Below are positions 33,299 to 41,815 of a stretch of DNA of 64,000 nucleotides, piece by piece (within the stretch, counting starts at the first letter, position 1; each line of letters begins with the position of its first letter). The translations under genes were made by a program, and so were the position numbers. The notes beneath the pieces are model-generated. The model was not told the DNA's origin and searched no databases. It was given only the letters and a program-made list of their open reading frames with translations. The DNA is from JACVRW01 sp963820315 (GTDB lineage Bacteria; Actinomycetota; Thermoleophilia; Solirubrobacterales; Thermoleophilaceae): positions 1-64,000 of the forward strand of contig CAWFZK010000039.1 of NCBI GenBank assembly GCA_963820315.1, in the 5' to 3' direction.

Positions 33299-34228
33299 AT
33301 GCCGCGCACACTCTGGAGCGGCTCGCTCAGCTTCGGGCTCGTCAACGTGCCCGTTCAGCTCGTGAGCGCGGCGCGCGACCTCGACTACCACTTCCACGAG
33401 CTGCACGCCAAGGACAAGGTCCGCATCGAGCAGCGCCGCTTCTGCTCGAAGGAGGACAGAGAGGTCATCTGGGAGGAGGTCGCGAGCTCGTACGACCTCG
33501 ACGGCAAGCAGGTGATCGTGACCGACTCGGAGCTCGCCTCGGTGGAGCCGCGCAAGACGCGCACCATCGACATCGAGGCGTTCGTCGAGCTTGCCGAGGT
33601 CGACCCGATCTACTTCAACCACCCCTACCTCCTGGTGCCGGCCGGCGACAGCGAGGGGACGCAGCGCGCCTATCGCCTGCTGGTCGACGTCATGGCGGGC
33701 AGCGAGCGTGCCGCGCTCGGCCGCTTCGTGATGCGCACGAAGGAGTACCTGGCGGCGGTGCGCGCCCGCGAGGGCGCGCTGCTGCTGACGACGATGCGCT
33801 TCCACGACGAGGTGCGGCCCACCAAGCCGATCCCGACCGGCGGCAAGAAGCCGGTGAAGAAGCAGCTCGACGAGGCCGTGGCGCTGATCGAGGCGCTCGG
33901 GACCGAGTGGGACCCCGCCAACTACACGGACTGCTACCGCGAGCGGCTCGAGCGCGTGATCGAGAGCAAGCGCAAGCGGCGCAAGATCGAGGTCCCGACG
34001 CCCGAGCCGGAGCCCCAGCCCGTACCGGACCTGATGGACGCGCTTCAGCGCGCGGTCGAGAACGTGCGCGCGGGGCGCGACGTCCGGACCCAGCCGGAGA
34101 GCGAGGACGGCGACGGCGAGCTCGCCGAGCTGACCCGCAACGAGCTGCTGGAGCGCGCCAAGAAGGAGGACATCCCGGGGCGCTCCAAGATGTCCAAGAA
34201 GGAGCTGGTGGAGGCGCTCGGCGAGTAG
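33299..34228 (+). CDS. ku: Ku DNA-end-binding protein (copy 2) with C-terminal SAP/Rho-N-like module
   Basis: A 309-residue Ku paralogue beginning RTLWSGSLSFGLVNVPVQLVSA, with EQRRFCSKEDREVIWEEVASSY and ALLLTTMRFHDEV. Beyond the Ku core a basic linker (ESKRKRRKIEVPTPEPEP) leads to a C-terminal helix-extended-loop-helix: LAELTRNELLERAKKEDIPG followed by RSKMSKKELVEAL, resembling SAP/Rho-N DNA-binding modules. Copy 1 lacks this module. The two are only moderately similar, so this is an old duplication and not a recent one. Confidence 0.94.
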   Translation: MPRTLWSGSLSFGLVNVPVQLVSAARDLDYHFHELHAKDKVRIEQRRFCSKEDREVIWEEVASSYDLDGKQVIVTDSELASVEPRKTRTIDIEAFVELAEVDPIYFNHPYLLVPAGDSEGTQRAYRLLVDVMAGSERAALGRFVMRTKEYLAAVRAREGALLLTTMRFHDEVRPTKPIPTGGKKPVKKQLDEAVALIEALGTEWDPANYTDCYRERLERVIESKRKRRKIEVPTPEPEPQPVPDLMDALQRAVENVRAGRDVRTQPESEDGDGELAELTRNELLERAKKEDIPGRSKMSKKELVEALGE

Positions 34229-34256
34229 CCCCCGCCGAGCGCCCCTCCATCAGCTC

Positions 34257-36881
34257 CTAGTTGTCACCCCAGTAGAACCCCTCCGAGACCGCCGGGAAGC
34301 TGCGCTCGGGATGCGCCCGGAAGAGCGGGTCGATCCCGAACAGCGTGATCCGCGCGGTACCGGCTGTGTTGGGTCCGTGGACGATCACGGGCGAGCCACC
34401 GGCAGACGGGTCGGGGTTCGGCCAGTGCCCGGAGGCGAGGAAGTCCGACCCCGGCAGGCGGCCGTCGACCGCGACGTCTTCCGGAACGTCCGTGAACCAC
34501 ACCGGGTCCTCCACGAGGGCGGTGTCGCGGTCCGGATAGGCGCCGGTGATCGGGCTGCTGTCGCGGCCCTCGTTGTCCCAGAAGACGATGCCGCTCACGT
34601 CCTCCTGAAGCACCGGAGTCACGCGGCCGAACGACTCGAGCAGCGAGTCGACGTCCTCGGTCGCCTTGCCCGCCTGCGAGCGCTTGCCCTGCGACCGGGC
34701 GACCAGGCCGGCGAGCTGAGAGCCGCCGGTCTCCGGTGCGACGAAGTTCGCACCGTTGATCCGCGCCCCGACGTAACCGCCGCCGCCCGCGAAGAACGCG
34801 GCGTAGCGGGCACGCACGTTGGCGTTCGCCGGCGTGTCGGCCGGATAGCCCTGGCTCGTGTTGTAGATCACGTCGTAGTTCACGAGCGGATCGCTCGGCG
34901 CCGTGTTGATCGTGTTGTTCGTGTACTGATCAGCCGAGAAGCCGAGCCGTGTCTCCAGCGCCCAGTTCTCGAGCGCCGAACACAGGCAGGCGATCCGCGG
35001 CACCCGCTCGATCGCCTCGCGATCGGGCAGGAAGCCGGTGACCGGCTCGAACCAGATACCCGCCTCACGGCCGGCGCTCCGGATGTCAGCCCGGCGGCTC
35101 TCCGCGAACAGGATGCTGCCGGCCGGCATGTCGCCGTCACGCGTCTCGAACGGCTCCGTCGCCAGCCGCGCCGGCACGCCGTCCGCGATCAGCTCGTTGG
35201 CCGTGCGCACCGCGGTGCGTGAATCGATCTCGAGCGCCAGCCAGTCCGACCTGCCGGCGCGGACGCCGCCATCGACGTCATCGGTCTGGTCGATCGCACG
35301 CGTGTTCGGCGTGAAGCTCGCGCTGCGCCCGATCGTGACCACGTCGGCGCCCCAGAGGAAGCCGTTGCTCCACGCGCCGGGCGGCGCGTACAGCTCGGTC
35401 ACGCGGTCGGAGATGTCGTCGCCGACATCGAGCATCGTGTTTGCGAGCGCCCGCAGCGACTGGTTCAGCCAGACGACGTAGGAGCCGGCCTGGAAGGTGC
35501 GGCCGCTGAAGCGGTAGTCGCGCCGCAGCTGCCGGACCTCGATGCCGTTGTCGAGCAGGAAGTCGACAAGGCGCTTGGCCTCCGCGTCACTGCGCTGGCC
35601 GCTCCCGACCGGGATCACGTGCGCCCGCGGATAGGGCGTCATGTAGTTGTGGTCCTCGGGCGTGCCCGGGAAGGGCAGCGGGCCGGTCAGCACGGGGCGC
35701 GGAGCGTCTTCCTTGCCGCGCCGGTAGATCTCGTACTGGTCGTAGAGCATCTCGCGGCGGTTCTCGACGAGGAAGTCGACCGACGAGTTGACCACCAGCT
35801 CGTGGGCCCGCAGCGCGCCCTGGCGACCGACCAGCTGAGGCACCCCGCCGTCGATGCCGCAGTCCGTGCCGGCCGAGTCGTTACAGGTCTCGACGGTCAT
35901 CGCGTCGAGCCCGTGCAGCTGGCCGTACTGCCCCGTGTAGAACGGGCCCCAGTCGTCCCAGCCCTGGGGCAGGGTCTCGCCGTCGGGGATCCAGCCGCCG
36001 GGGATGTTGTCGATCGGCCGCGTGATGCCGAAGCCCTCGCTGGCGAGGCCGGCCTGGTTCGCGTCCATGCGCGGCTGGTTCCACTTCGTCCAGATGTCGT
36101 ATTCGATGCCCGGGTTGTGCGGCACCGTCGTGCCCTCGACGAGCGTCGGCTCGACGTACCCGTGCAGGTCGTAGACGGCGGTCGGGAACCAGTCCTGGAT
36201 GATCTGCGTCGACGCGATGGTCTCGGGCTGCGACTGCGTGATGTAGTCGCGGTTGAGGTCGAACCCGTTGCTGTTCGCCCGCGTGCCCACGATGCGGCCG
36301 TCCGGGTTCTGGATCACGTTGAAGATGAGCACGGCGTGGTCGAGCCAGGCGTCGACCTGCGCGTCCTCGCCGTACGGAGTGGTCGCCACGCGGTCGATCG
36401 TGCGCATGACCGCGTCGGTGCCCTCGTACTCGTTGCCGTGGATGCTGCCCTGGATGAAGATCGGCACCTTCATGTCGCGGCGCTCGATCAGCTCCTTCGC
36501 CCGGCGCGGATCGCGCTGGGCAAGGCCGATGACCTGCCGCAGGCGGGCGTCCCCGTTGCGCTGAGCATTCGTGTCGAGCGCGTTGATCGTGACCTTGTAC
36601 ATGTCATGGCCGCCCGCGGACTGGCCGATGACCTCGGTCTCCATGCGTCCCTCGCTGCGGCTCTCGATGTCCTCGAGCGTGCAGCCGATCGCGTAGTACG
36701 GGATGTGCGGGAAGCTGCCGGGCGGGTCCGCCGGGTCGGTGCCGTCGGGCAGGTTCTCCGCGGCGTCCGGCATCGGCGTGCCGCACCAGGGAGGTTCGAC
36801 GGCCGCGTTTGCGCTGCTGGCTCCGAGGAGCAAGCACACGATTGCCACGACAGAGACCGCCAGCCAGGACCGCAGACGCAT
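34257..36881 (-). CDS. Secreted M14-family zinc carboxypeptidase-like protein
   Basis: The product is about 874 residues. From ATG 36881 a signal peptide is clear: MRLRSWLAVSVVAIVCLLLG then ASSANAAVEPP with an Ala-x-Ala cleavage site. The peptidase domain has PIFIQGSIHGNEYEGTDAV (zinc ligands His and Glu), NPDGRIVGTRANSNGFDLNRD and AVYDLHGYVEP with the third zinc ligand. The long C-terminal half has no recognised catalytic motif and contains SRRADIRSAGREAGIWFEP and repeated beta-rich segments. It likely acts outside the cell on peptides or cell-wall material. Upstream in-frame codons to 36950 are rejected because they precede the signal peptide. Confidence 0.88.
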   Translation of the reverse strand: MRLRSWLAVSVVAIVCLLLGASSANAAVEPPWCGTPMPDAAENLPDGTDPADPPGSFPHIPYYAIGCTLEDIESRSEGRMETEVIGQSAGGHDMYKVTINALDTNAQRNGDARLRQVIGLAQRDPRRAKELIERRDMKVPIFIQGSIHGNEYEGTDAVMRTIDRVATTPYGEDAQVDAWLDHAVLIFNVIQNPDGRIVGTRANSNGFDLNRDYITQSQPETIASTQIIQDWFPTAVYDLHGYVEPTLVEGTTVPHNPGIEYDIWTKWNQPRMDANQAGLASEGFGITRPIDNIPGGWIPDGETLPQGWDDWGPFYTGQYGQLHGLDAMTVETCNDSAGTDCGIDGGVPQLVGRQGALRAHELVVNSSVDFLVENRREMLYDQYEIYRRGKEDAPRPVLTGPLPFPGTPEDHNYMTPYPRAHVIPVGSGQRSDAEAKRLVDFLLDNGIEVRQLRRDYRFSGRTFQAGSYVVWLNQSLRALANTMLDVGDDISDRVTELYAPPGAWSNGFLWGADVVTIGRSASFTPNTRAIDQTDDVDGGVRAGRSDWLALEIDSRTAVRTANELIADGVPARLATEPFETRDGDMPAGSILFAESRRADIRSAGREAGIWFEPVTGFLPDREAIERVPRIACLCSALENWALETRLGFSADQYTNNTINTAPSDPLVNYDVIYNTSQGYPADTPANANVRARYAAFFAGGGGYVGARINGANFVAPETGGSQLAGLVARSQGKRSQAGKATEDVDSLLESFGRVTPVLQEDVSGIVFWDNEGRDSSPITGAYPDRDTALVEDPVWFTDVPEDVAVDGRLPGSDFLASGHWPNPDPSAGGSPVIVHGPNTAGTARITLFGIDPLFRAHPERSFPAVSEGFYWGDN

Positions 36882-36953
36882 CGAGACTCCCACGTAGAAG
36901 GGCAAATCCGAGCGAGGCCCTACCCGGGCCCCGGAGAAGAGAAACTCCACGCC

Positions 36954-37412
36954 ATGACCGATCGACCGCCCCTACCGCCGTTCACCGCCGAGACCGCGGC
37001 GCAGAAGGTCCAGGCCGCCGAGGACGCCTGGAATACGCGCGACCCCGAGCGGGTCGCGGGTGCGTACACGGTCGATTCGGTCTGGCGCAACCGCGACCTC
37101 TTCGTCAGGGGCCGCGACGAGATCGTCGCCTTCCTGACCGCCAAGTGGGAGCGCGAGCTCCACTACGCGCTCCGCAAGAGCCTGTGGACCTTCGCCGAGG
37201 ACCGGATCGCGGTGCGCTTCCAGTACGAGTGCCAGGACGCCTCCGGCCAGTGGTGGCGGAGCTATGGCAACGAGCTATGGGAGTTCGACGAGCACGGCCT
37301 GATGCGCCGCCGCGAGGCGAGCATCAACGACCTGGCGATCGACGAGGCGGAGCGGCGCATCCTCGGGCCGCGCCCGGCCGACGAGCACGGCCAGGAGATC
37401 CCGCTCCGCTAG
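36954..37412 (+). CDS. DUF1348 / NTF2-like protein
   Basis: A 152-residue protein: FTAETAAQKVQAAEDAWNTRDPERV, then YTVDSVWRNRDLFVRGRDEI, FLTAKWERELHYALRKSLW and GNELWEFDEHGLMRRREASIND. This pattern is the DUF1348 family, an NTF2-fold group of unknown function common in bacteria and fungi. The gene is single, divergent from the M14 peptidase with a 72-base gap, and convergent with a small secreted protein gene whose stop overlaps its own. Confidence 0.85.
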   Translation: MTDRPPLPPFTAETAAQKVQAAEDAWNTRDPERVAGAYTVDSVWRNRDLFVRGRDEIVAFLTAKWERELHYALRKSLWTFAEDRIAVRFQYECQDASGQWWRSYGNELWEFDEHGLMRRREASINDLAIDEAERRILGPRPADEHGQEIPLR

Positions 37413-37628
37413 TCCTGGAACTGAACCGAGACGCGATCCGTCGCGGACGGGAAGTTGGGGAAGTTGATCGCCCGCACCGGGCCCCTCCCGCGTGAGCGGA
37501 GGCGCACCGAGATCCGTCCCGTCGGCGGCCGCGCGGCCGGGATCGCCAGGTCGACGCCGCTGATGAACGGCAGCCGCGAGCCCCGCGATCAGGGCAGCCA
37601 CCAGCACGACGATCCGGCTCCTCTTCAT
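37409..37628 (-). CDS. Small secreted or anchored protein (one frameshift)
   Basis: From ATG 37628 a signal-like segment MKRSRIVVLVAALIAGLA is followed by a frame break. In the next frame a coherent tail reads RLPFISGVDLAIPAARPPTG, then RISVRLRSRG and AINFPNFPSATDRVSVQFQD to the TAG at 37411-37409. The total length is not a multiple of three, consistent with one extra base near 37575. The reconstructed product is about 72 residues. No family recognised. Confidence 0.45.
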
Positions 37629-37678
37629 GCGCTCCCTCCAGGGCGACGACGGACTCCGTGCGATCATGCCATTTGGGC

Positions 37679-38320
37679 GTGGCGATTACAAAACATCTCG
37701 GTGAAAATGTCCCAAACTCGCCCGCTGCGACCCGGCGGCGACGGCGCGGCCGGCCGGCGGCGGCCAGCCGTGACGACGTGCTGCGCGCCGCGCTGCGGCA
37801 GTACCTGAGCGGCGAGCGGGTCGACGTCCAGGCGATCGCGGCGCAGCTGGGGCTCGGCCGCACCACCGTCTACCGCTGGTTCGGCAGCCGCGAGCAGCTG
37901 ATCGGCGAGGTGCTGCTGCGGGCCGCGCTGCCGCTGCTCGACAGCGCGCGCCACAAGGCGCGCGGGCGCGGCGGCGCGCTGCTGCTCGACACCTTCGACC
38001 GCTTCAACCGCAGACTCGCGGAATCGTCCTCGCTGCGCCGCTTCGTGGAGCAGGAGCGCGAGACGGCGCTGCGGATCATGACCCGCAGCGACGGCCCGGT
38101 GCAGCCGCGAATCGTCGCGGCGATCGAGGAGCTGATCCAGAACGAGACACGCGACGGGCACTACGAGCCGCCCGTCGAGCCGAGCACGCTCGCCTACGCG
38201 ATCGTGCGACTCGCCGAGGCGTTCCTCTTCAACGACGCCGCCGCCGGCATCCGCGGCGACGTCGACCGCTTGCGCGACGTCGAGGCCGCGCTGCTCGGCG
38301 TCAGAGCTTCCGGGAGATGA
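37679..38320 (+). CDS. TetR/AcrR-family regulator, QsdR-like
   Basis: About 213 residues. The HTH is seen in ASRDDVLRAALRQYLSGERVDVQAIAAQLGLGRTTVYRWFG; the C-terminal ligand domain follows with FDRFNRRLAESSSLRRFVEQERETALRI and PPVEPSTLAYAIVRLAEAFLFND, which resembles QsdR-type TetR proteins. The start is uncertain: GTG 37679 gives a basic leader; ATG 37707 is out of frame. It is divergent from the small secreted protein gene, with 50 bases between them. Confidence 0.82.
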   Translation: MAITKHLGENVPNSPAATRRRRRGRPAAASRDDVLRAALRQYLSGERVDVQAIAAQLGLGRTTVYRWFGSREQLIGEVLLRAALPLLDSARHKARGRGGALLLDTFDRFNRRLAESSSLRRFVEQERETALRIMTRSDGPVQPRIVAAIEELIQNETRDGHYEPPVEPSTLAYAIVRLAEAFLFNDAAAGIRGDVDRLRDVEAALLGVRASGR

Positions 38321-38768
38321 ACAGCGTCCTGCCGGGCGGCTTCGGCTCGAGGTCGAAGCCGAGCGCCTCGTAGAAGGCGAGCGCGTCGGTGTTCTGCTCG
38401 TTCACGTCGAGCTCGATGCGCCCGCACTCGCGCGCGCGGGCGCGCTCGAAGGAGGCCTCGACGAGCGCTCGCCCGAGCCCGGCGCGGCGCGCGCTGTCGT
38501 CGACGTAGAGGTCCTCGAGCCAGCAGTCCCCGAGGCCGCTCCAGACGCTCAGCCGGAAGCGCAGCTGGCAGACGCCGCCCGCCCTCTCCCCCTCCGCCGG
38601 CGCGGCGAGCAGATACTCGGTGTTGTCGTCCTCGATCAGCCTGCCGACGGTCGAGCGAATCAGCTCGTCGCTCGGGACGTCCTTGCTCCACCAGTCCCGG
38701 AAGCCGGCGATCAGGCGCGCGACGTCGTCGGCGTCACCCGGCCCTGCCGTCCAAACGTGCGGCGTCAT
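38301..38768 (-). CDS. GNAT-family N-acetyltransferase
   Basis: A 155-residue GNAT from ATG 38768. Early DADDVARLIAGFRDWWSKD, central LEDLYVDDSARRAGLGRALVEASFERARARE containing the acetyl-CoA-binding RRAGLG loop, and C-terminal IELDVNEQNTDALAFYEALGF are diagnostic. The acceptor substrate is unknown. The 3' end overlaps the convergent TetR gene by 20 bases. Confidence 0.88.
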   Translation of the reverse strand: MTPHVWTAGPGDADDVARLIAGFRDWWSKDVPSDELIRSTVGRLIEDDNTEYLLAAPAEGERAGGVCQLRFRLSVWSGLGDCWLEDLYVDDSARRAGLGRALVEASFERARARECGRIELDVNEQNTDALAFYEALGFDLEPKPPGRTLFISRKL

Positions 38769-38811
38769 CGCGGCAACTTCTAGCAAGCGCCGGCGGGCTA
38801 GTCTGCGATGC

Positions 38812-39270
38812 GTGCCCTACTCCCTCTCGGACGCACGCCAGGAGCTGCTGGAGGCGCTCGCGGAGGCGATCGAATCGCTCTCCTTCGCGCTCGCGTGCCT
38901 GGGCGAGGCCTACGACCAGCTCGACGAGACGAGCGGCGACCGCCTCGAGGAGGCGGTCTTCCGGCCGGTGCAGGTCGCGTACGGCCGGGCTCGGCGCACC
39001 TACACGGGCTTCGCGCAGCGCCACGGGATCGCGGCGCCCAGCCCCGAGGAAGCCTCCGCCGGCGTTTCCCCCGCAGGCGCGCGCGGGTTCATCGACCTGG
39101 CGCTGGGGGCGGTCGCAGAAGCCGAGCTGACGCTCTCGACGCTGCAGGACTCGATGATGCCGGTCGAGGCGGGCGACGAGGAGCTGCGCGCGGGGCTCGC
39201 CGCGGTGCGCGACCGGATCGCCGGCGTCAGCGGCGACGCGCGCGAGTTCACGCGTACGCTCGGGCGCTGA
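38812..39270 (+). CDS. Hypothetical helical protein
   Basis: A 152-residue product from GTG 38812, rich in Ala, Leu and Glu: SDARQELLEALAEAIESLSF, LGEAYDQLDETSGDRLEEAVF, VAYGRARRTYTGFAQRHG, FIDLALGAVAEAELTLSTLQD and a final helix LAAVRDRIAGVSGDAREF. It is predicted to be an all-helical bundle without membrane segments. No family recognised. GTG 38812 is selected because upstream codons in the same frame are antisense to the GNAT gene. Confidence 0.65.
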   Translation: MPYSLSDARQELLEALAEAIESLSFALACLGEAYDQLDETSGDRLEEAVFRPVQVAYGRARRTYTGFAQRHGIAAPSPEEASAGVSPAGARGFIDLALGAVAEAELTLSTLQDSMMPVEAGDEELRAGLAAVRDRIAGVSGDAREFTRTLGR

Positions 39271-39442
39271 TCAGGCCGCGCGCGCGACCGGCACCGGAAT
39301 CGATGCCGTGTCGTCGGGCAGACGGCGGCGGCGCCGCGCTCACGCCGCTCGCCCGGCGCAGCTGGGCGTGCAGCTGCCCCGCCGGGAGCCGCCCCGAGAG
39401 GAACGAGTCGAGCACGCGCTGTTGGGCCGGGCTCAGGTTCAT
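39248..39442 (-). CDS. Small hypothetical protein
   Basis: A 64-residue ORF starting MNLSPAQQRVLDSFLSGRLPAGQLHAQLRRA, one amphipathic helix, then a low-complexity Ala/Pro/Arg tail. It overlaps the upstream DUF4031 stop as ATGA, which supports translation, but the tail overlaps the convergent gene at 39270 by 23 bases. No homology recognised. Confidence 0.4.
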   Translation of the reverse strand: MNLSPAQQRVLDSFLSGRLPAGQLHAQLRRASGVSAAPPPSARRHGIDSGAGRARGLISARAYA

Positions 39443-39744
39443 CGCTGCTTCGTTCCAGCTACCCCCGCGACCTCCTGCCTGTGGGCCGCACGACGCCTTG
39501 CAAGATGCGCGCCCATCTCACGCATGCTGAGCTCGATCGCCCCGAGGCGGACCGCCTCGTCCCGGGCCCAGGAGGGCAGGTCGTAGTGGTCCTTCCAGGG
39601 CCGCTGCGGCTTCGACTGCAGCCAGGCTCGACGCAGCCCGAGCCGAGCGGCGAACTCCGCGAGCTCCGCGGGTGAGTCCGCCACGAGATGGCACCAGCGC
39701 CTGCCACGCCCCTCCCAGACCGGCTCGTCCACGTAGACCGCCAT
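39439..39744 (-). CDS. DUF4031 domain protein
   Basis: A 101-residue protein with MAVYVDEPVWEGRGRRWCHLVADSPAELAEFAARLGLRR at the start (listed here as family hallmark in parts: VYVDEP, RGRRWCHLVAD, LAEFAARLGL) and a middle HYDLPSWARDEAVRLGAIEL. This is the DUF4031 family, small cytosolic proteins of unknown function. It is divergent from the SRPBCC gene at 39771. Confidence 0.83.
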   Translation of the reverse strand: MAVYVDEPVWEGRGRRWCHLVADSPAELAEFAARLGLRRAWLQSKPQRPWKDHYDLPSWARDEAVRLGAIELSMREMGAHLARRRAAHRQEVAGVAGTKQR

Positions 39745-39770
39745 GCGCAGGCCATCAAGATACGCGGCCC

Positions 39771-40241
39771 GTGATCCACGTCCTCGAACGCGACCAGCTC
39801 ATCCCGCGCGAGCGCGCCGATGTCTTCGCGTTCTTCTCCGACGCCTTCAACCTCGAGGCGATCACGCCGCCCTGGCTCGGCTTCCGGGTCCTGACCCCGC
39901 GCCCGATCGGCATGACGGAAGGAACTTTCATCGAGTACCGCCTCAGGCTCCACGGCCTGCGTGTGGACTGGCTCACGCGTATCGAGATCTGGGAGCCGGG
40001 ACGGCGCTTCGTCGACGCGCAGGTGCGCGGGCCGTACAGGCTCTGGCGCCACACGCACGTGTTCGAGGACCACCCCGAGGGCACGCTGGTGCGCGATCGC
40101 GTGAGCTATGAGATCCCGCTCGGCCCGCTCGGCGAGCTCGCGCGGCTGCTGTTCGTGCGCCGCGACCTCGACCGCATCTTCGACCACCGCCGGTTGGCGG
40201 TGGCCGAGGCGCTCGGGGCTCATGTACAACTCAATCCTTGA
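39771..40241 (+). CDS. SRPBCC-family ligand-binding protein
   Basis: A 156-residue START/SRPBCC-fold protein: VLERDQLIPRERADVFAFFSDAFNLEAITPPWLGFRVL, then GTFIEYRLRLHGLRVDWLTRIE and WEPGRRFVDAQVRGPYRLWRHTHVFE, with a late FDHRRLAVAEAL. The fold binds hydrophobic ligands; cyclase/dehydrase-like members are common. GTG 39771 gives the family N-terminus. The stop overlaps the TTG start of the next gene, so it is the first gene of the ATP-grasp operon. Confidence 0.8.
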   Translation: MIHVLERDQLIPRERADVFAFFSDAFNLEAITPPWLGFRVLTPRPIGMTEGTFIEYRLRLHGLRVDWLTRIEIWEPGRRFVDAQVRGPYRLWRHTHVFEDHPEGTLVRDRVSYEIPLGPLGELARLLFVRRDLDRIFDHRRLAVAEALGAHVQLNP

Positions 40242-41815
40242 GCACCGGCGCCGAGCACGCCAGCGAAGCCGATTACGTCCCCGCGCCCGGGTTCTTCGAC
40301 GAGCTGTTCGAGGCGCCAGGGCGGCCGCGAGCGCCGGCCTCCGGGCTCGTCAGCTCGCTGACCAGGCTCGGCCGTGACCGGCTGCGCTCGGCGGGCGAGC
40401 GCCGCGACGCGATCTTCGTCCAGCAGGGAATCACCTTCGACGCCTCGACAGCCGAGGGCCCGACGCGCGACCGCCCCTTCCCGCTCGATCTCGTGCCGCG
40501 CATCCTGCCGGCGGACGAGTGGCGCACGATCAAGCGCGGCCTCGCACAGCGCGTGCGCGCGCTCAACTACTTCGTCGAGGACGTCTACCACGGGCAGGAG
40601 ATCATCCGCGAGGGCATCGTGCCCTGGGAGCTCGTGGTCACGCGCTCGAACTTCGAGCGTGCGGCGCACGGCATCCGGCCGCCCGGCGGCGTCTGGTGTC
40701 ACGTCTCCGGCTGCGACATCGTGCGCGACGCCGACGGGCGCTGGAAGGTGCTCGAGGACAACGTCCGCACGCCCTCGGGCATCTCCTACGTGCTCGAGAA
40801 CCGGATCGCGATGAGCCGGCTGCTGCCCGAGCTGTTCGCGGGCTACGACGTCCGCCCGGTCAGCAACTACCCGGCGCTGCTGCTGGATGCGCTGCAGGCC
40901 GCCGCCCCCGGCGGCGGTGAGAACCCCGTCGTGGTCGTGTGGACGCCCGGCGCCGCCAACAGCGCCTACTTCGAGCACGCCTTCCTCGCCCGCCAGATGG
41001 GCGTCGAGCTGGTCGAGGCCTCCGACCTCGTCGTGCGCGACGGGCTCTGTTACATGCGCACGACGCGCGGCCTGTCTCAGGTCGACTCGATCTACCGGCG
41101 CATCGACGACCCCTTCATGGACCCGCTCGAGTTCCGGCCCGACTCGCTGCTTGGCGTGCCTGGCCTGATGGGCGTCTACCGGGCCGGCAACGTGGCGATC
41201 GCGAACGCCGTCGGGACCGGCGTGGCCGACGACAAGGCGATCTACCACTACGTGCCGGAGATGATCCGCTTCTACATCGGCGAGCAGCCGATCCTCGACA
41301 ACCTGCCGACCTGGCTGCTCGCCGACCCCGAGCAACGCGCCTATGCGCTCGAGCACATGCACGAGCTCGTGATCAAGCCGACCGGCGAATCGGGCGGCAA
41401 GGGCGTCTTCATCGGCCCGCACGCGACCGAGGAGCAGCTCGCCGACGAGCGCACGCTCGTGGAGCAGGCGCCGGAGCGCTGGATCGCGCAGCAGACGGTG
41501 GCGCTCTCGACCGTGCCGACGGCGCTGCCCGACGGCTCGCTCGCGCCGCGCCACGTCGACCTGCGCCCGTTCGCGATCTACGGCGACGAGATCAAGATCA
41601 TCCCCGGCGGTCTCACGCGCGTGGCGCTGCGCGAGGGCTCGATGATCGTCAACAGCTCGCAGGGCGGCGGCTCGAAGGACACCTGGGTGCTCTCGGACGG
41701 CCAGGGCGACACGGCCATCGCGGACGGCTCGGGCCTGGCGCCGCCGGCGCTGCCGGGCATGCGCCAGGCCGGATGGCGCGGCCAGGAGCAGCAGCAACAA
41801 CAGGGACGCCGGTAG
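40238..41815 (+). CDS. Circularly permuted type-2 ATP-grasp protein (DUF404/DUF407)
   Basis: A 525-residue protein of the circularly permuted ATP-grasp family. GITFDASTAEGPTRDRPFPLDLVPR and LAQRVRALNYFVEDVYH are at the N-terminus, KVLEDNVRTPSGISYVLENR is the metal-binding segment, and LVIKPTGESGGKGVFIGPHA is the permuted ATP-binding lysine/glycine loop. Predicted to ligate a carboxylate to an amine; the natural substrate is unknown. TTG 40238 is coupled to the SRPBCC stop. A Gln-rich end (EQQQQQGRR) overlaps the next GTG. The three-gene set with alpha-E and transglutaminase is conserved across bacteria. Confidence 0.9.
   Translation: MSTGAEHASEADYVPAPGFFDELFEAPGRPRAPASGLVSSLTRLGRDRLRSAGERRDAIFVQQGITFDASTAEGPTRDRPFPLDLVPRILPADEWRTIKRGLAQRVRALNYFVEDVYHGQEIIREGIVPWELVVTRSNFERAAHGIRPPGGVWCHVSGCDIVRDADGRWKVLEDNVRTPSGISYVLENRIAMSRLLPELFAGYDVRPVSNYPALLLDALQAAAPGGGENPVVVVWTPGAANSAYFEHAFLARQMGVELVEASDLVVRDGLCYMRTTRGLSQVDSIYRRIDDPFMDPLEFRPDSLLGVPGLMGVYRAGNVAIANAVGTGVADDKAIYHYVPEMIRFYIGEQPILDNLPTWLLADPEQRAYALEHMHELVIKPTGESGGKGVFIGPHATEEQLADERTLVEQAPERWIAQQTVALSTVPTALPDGSLAPRHVDLRPFAIYGDEIKIIPGGLTRVALREGSMIVNSSQGGGSKDTWVLSDGQGDTAIADGSGLAPPALPGMRQAGWRGQEQQQQQGRR

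Noticed and set aside
37672..37716. TTTGGG ... CCCAAA inverted arms before the QsdR-like TetR gene as an operator
   Set aside because: Arms are only six bases with 33 bases between them; too weak and too far apart for a typical TetR site.
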